DNA from: Muricoccus harenae
GTDB lineage: Bacteria; Pseudomonadota; Alphaproteobacteria; Acetobacterales; Acetobacteraceae
Direction of reading: 5' to 3'
DNA: 64,000 nucleotides
Assembly (NCBI RefSeq): GCF_009848505.1
Contig: NZ_WWDL01000009.1
Coordinates: 62,001 to 126,000 of the forward strand
Below are positions 63,138 to 64,000 of the stretch, piece after piece; the first letter of the stretch is position 1, and the number at the start of each line of letters is the position of its first letter. The notes beneath the pieces are model-generated. The model had not been told where the DNA came from. It saw nothing but the letters and a program-made list of their open reading frames with translations, and searched no databases. The translations under genes were made by a program, and so were the position numbers.

Positions 63138-63904
63138 GTCGCGTAGTCCGGCTGCTCGCGATCCATCTTCCGGCGCAGCGCCTGCCAGGGCAGCCAGCCC
63201 TTCACCGGGCTGTTCCCCATCTGGTCGCGCGCGCGCCGCACCACATCCTCCGGAGGAATGGAAAGTGGCACGCCGCTGGACTGCGCCGCGATCTGGATGC
63301 GGCAGGACTGCTCCAGATAATACATCCAGTAGAAGGCCTCGGCGACGGTGCGGCCCACCGTCAGCAGCCCGTGATGACGCAGGATCATGCAGGGCTTGTC
63401 GCCCATGTCCCGCACCAGCCGCTCGCGCTCACCCAGGTTGTCGTCGGCGGCGATCCCCTCGTAGTCGTGCAGCGCCACCCGGTCGTGGAACTCCGTGCTG
63501 ATCTGGTTCAGCGGCAGCAGCCCGCCCTGCTGCGCGGCCACCGCCATGCCTGCAAGCGTATGCGTATGCATCACGCACTGTGCGTTCGGTGCGCCGAGAT
63601 GCAGCGCGGAATGAATGACGAAGCCCGCCGGGTTCACCGGCCAGTTCGTCTCCTGCGCCGGCTCTCCCTCCGCATCCACCAGCACAAGCGAGGAGGCGGT
63701 AATCTCCTCGAACAGCAGCCCACAGGGGTTGACCAGGAAGCGATGCCCCTCACCCGGCACGCGCACCGAGAGATGAGTGAACACCAGGTCCGTCATCCCG
63801 AAATGCGCGATCAGCCGGTAGGCGGCCGCCAGGTCGCGCCGAAGCTCCATTTCGGTCGGCACATGCGCCGGGTCGGGCCGGACGGGCGGCGGGGGAAGCG
63901 GCAT
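63134..63904 (-). CDS. Class II aldolase/adducin-family protein
   Basis: The 256-residue protein has the class II aldolase fold. MELRRDLAAAYRLIAHFGMTDLVFTHLSVRVPG opens it, and NPAGFVIHSALHLGAPNAQCVMHTHTLAGMAVAAQ contains the zinc His-x-His. PCMILRHHGLLTVGRTVAEAFYWMYYLEQSC carries the second His pair. Such proteins cleave or decarboxylate sugar-phosphate or keto-acid substrates, and many are uncharacterised. It is linked by ATGA to the ABC ATPase, so it may process what the transporter imports. A gene ends one base before its ATG. Confidence 0.88.
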
Positions 63905-63905
63905 G

Positions 63906-64000
63906 TCAGTAACCCCGCACGGGATCATAGAGGTTCGGCAAGGTTCCGCCGGCCTCGAAGGCCTCGATGGCGTCGGCCACATAACGTGCCCGCGCCCGCC
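63906..64000 (-). CDS. C-terminal end of an unidentified gene (runs off right edge)
   Basis: The last 31 codons read RARARYVADAIEAFEAGG followed by TLPNLYDPVRGY and a TGA at 63906-63908. The gene lies one base upstream of the aldolase start, so it is probably the preceding operon member. The AGG-LPNLYDP ending is reminiscent of D-2-hydroxyacid dehydrogenase C-termini, but the piece is too short to assign. Confidence 0.6.
   Translation of the reverse strand, partial: RARARYVADAIEAFEAGGTLPNLYDPVRGY

Overview
The window is very GC-rich DNA with densely packed genes, many joined by ATGA, GTGA or TGATG stop/start overlaps. The nuoA-B-C-D-E-F-G order with separate nuoC and nuoD, the tig-clpP-clpX-lon block, a 403-residue dimeric-type NADP isocitrate dehydrogenase and the many Tat-targeted or lipoprotein products all point to a Gram-negative alphaproteobacterium. 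An Acetobacteraceae (Roseomonas-like) chromosome is my best guess. That is inference from gene style, not a database match. I see no insertion sequence, prophage, CRISPR array or replication origin.

Layout. 1-5.2 kb: 5' part of a nuo (complex I) operon on the minus strand. 5.4-7.2 kb: tRNA-Asp, two small lipoproteins, tRNA-Val. 7.4-13.8 kb: lon, clpX, clpP, tig and tRNA-Leu (protein quality control). 13.8-17.9 kb: NAD(P)HX repair enzyme, a Tat-exported sulfite-oxidase-type molybdoenzyme with its cytochrome c, and an orphan ParA-like ATPase. 17.9-24.7 kb: DMT exporter; a tightly overlapped NUDIX-AlaX-mercaptopyruvate sulfurtransferase-cystathionine lyase operon; an ATP/ADP-translocase-like carrier coupled to a Tat-exported aldo/keto reductase. 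24.8-29.6 kb: Zur-like regulator, hisI, a GOLPH3-like protein, SemiSWEET, GNAT, nitrilase-family amidohydrolase, lpxB. 29.5-31.8 kb: a stress-protein locus (YflT and DUF2382 domains) in which the third gene is split by an in-frame amber codon.

31.8-40.0 kb is the most coherent metabolic unit: a divergent, MarR-associated aromatic acyl-CoA catabolic cluster. It holds an anthranilyl-/salicylyl-CoA-type bifunctional monooxygenase-reductase, SDR, MarR, enoyl-CoA hydratase, acyl-CoA dehydrogenase, aryl-CoA ligase, thioesterase and RidA. An unusual pair of 14-bp direct repeats and an inverted repeat lie in the divergent promoter.

40-47 kb: icd, a DUF599 membrane protein, a CDF-family transporter that has lost its metal ligands, an unknown protein with two H-h-T-h motifs, a HAD phosphatase, prfC and a Bcr/CflA-type exporter. 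47-52.3 kb: an unknown protein behind a Fur-box-like site, two cell-wall enzymes (DUF882 peptidase and L,D-transpeptidase), a methyltransferase-like gene broken by two +1 frameshifts, and a DUF1028 protein. 52.3-58.5 kb: a GGDEF-EAL protein, minCDE, a thioesterase and D-cysteine desulfhydrase. 58.6-64 kb: gamma-glutamyltransferase, a PotA/H/I-type ABC importer lacking its binding protein in view, a class II aldolase, and the end of one more gene running off the right edge.
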